NCBI GenBank assembly: GCA_938091475.1
Contig: CALLJI010000112.1
Coordinates: forward strand, 1 to 6,757
Length of the DNA: 6,757 bases
DNA from: an uncultured Caldimicrobium sp.
GTDB taxonomy: Bacteria; Desulfobacterota; Thermodesulfobacteria; Thermodesulfobacteriales; Thermodesulfobacteriaceae
Reading direction: 5' to 3'
Part shown: piece by piece, positions 6,556 to 6,757 of the stretch
How positions within the stretch are numbered: the stretch's first letter is position 1
Layout: each line of letters starts with the position of its first letter
The notes under the pieces: model-generated
The model's input: only the letters and a program-made list of their open reading frames with translations
The model's database searches: none
What the model was told of the DNA's origin: nothing
Position numbers and translations under genes: made by a program

Positions 6556-6564
6556 CACCTCCTT
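6556..6564 (-). promoter_or_regulatory. Strong ribosome binding site of cas7
   Basis: AAGGAGGTG on the minus strand is a near-perfect anti-16S match, ending 5 nt before the cas7 ATG. It overlaps the TAA stop of the upstream cas8-like gene, so ribosomes finishing that gene would be placed next to the cas7 start. It decides the cas7 start codon and is the strongest such signal in the window, in keeping with Cas7 being needed in several copies per Cascade. Confidence 0.85.
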
Positions 6565-6757
6565 ATTCTCCTTGTTTAGAAAGTAATGCCCCTAAAAAGG
6601 CGTACATATAAGCTCTAAACATATTTATGTCGTGTTTATTCTTCAAAGCTTCAATAAGTTCTACCGGTATCTTTTCTCCATGAACCATAAAAACTCTTAT
6701 TATCATACCAACCACTGTATCTTTTTTTCCTAATCTAATTTGTTCGAGCAGTCTAAA
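6563..6757 (-). CDS. cas8b: C-terminal fragment of probable Cas8b/Cst1 (Cascade large subunit), cut by window edge
   Basis: The open frame enters from the right edge and ends at a TAA (6563-6565), leaving the last 64 residues (FRLLEQIRLG... to ...LLSKQGE). The fragment is helix-rich and basic, with no zinc or catalytic motif in the visible part. I do not recognise it by sequence. The assignment rests on position: in type I-B Tneap operons the gene directly before cas7 (Cst2) is the large subunit Cas8b/Cst1, which in the family recognises the PAM and recruits Cas3. In some type I-B systems the 3' part of cas8 is also translated separately as the small subunit Cas11b; the start for that would lie outside this window. 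The stop codon lies inside the cas7 Shine-Dalgarno (TAAGGAGG), so the two genes are tightly joined. It could also be another Cas8 variant (Csh1, Cmx1 type). Confidence 0.7.
   Translation of the reverse strand, partial: FRLLEQIRLGKKDTVVGMIIRVFMVHGEKIPVELIEALKNKHDINMFRAYMYAFLGALLSKQGE

Overview
The window holds the downstream end of a type I-B (Tneap/Cst subtype) CRISPR-Cas operon, read entirely on the minus strand from the right edge to the left. In transcription order it contains: the last 64 codons of a gene in the cas8b/cst1 position (6563-6757, cut by the edge), cas7 of the Cst2/DevR family (5534-6550), cas5t (4717-5520), cas3 with HD nuclease and helicase in one chain (2114-4702), cas4 (1599-2105), cas1 (609-1586) and cas2 (344-607). 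The genes are spaced by 1 to 14 nt or overlap in their signals, so they are almost certainly one transcription unit whose promoter lies beyond the right edge. A cas6 gene is not in the window and would be expected upstream of cas8.

Downstream of cas2 is a 343-base non-coding stretch with two parts. Positions 109-344 carry seven GC-rich palindromes of three two-copy classes plus one singleton, mostly grouped in pairs separated by exactly 11 nt. They are REP-like hairpin elements in an otherwise AT-rich sequence. Positions 1 to about 108, read on the minus strand, look like a CRISPR leader: an AT-rich segment with a possible promoter, a TGCAGCGAACC motif, and an end at the window edge in CTTTGAGGG. 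The CRISPR array itself is therefore predicted to begin just left of position 1; no repeat-spacer unit lies inside the window.

The effector part (Cas8, Cas7, Cas5, with Cas6 outside) would form the crRNA-guided Cascade complex, Cas3 would unwind and degrade the target DNA, and Cas4, Cas1 and Cas2 would trim and integrate new spacers at the leader end. The effector and cas3 genes have good Shine-Dalgarno sequences, whereas the adaptation genes have weak or none, which suggests lower translation of the adaptation module.

The AT-rich, lysine-, glutamate- and isoleucine-rich genes and the Tneap-type cas set suggest a thermophilic anaerobic bacterium (Dictyoglomus, Thermotogales or thermophilic clostridia-like lineages). 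This is inference only; nothing in the window fixes the taxon. The system itself is a known type. The less ordinary points are the paired hairpin cluster between cas2 and the leader, a 14-bp inverted repeat in the leader, and an asparagine at a usually histidine position in Cas4.
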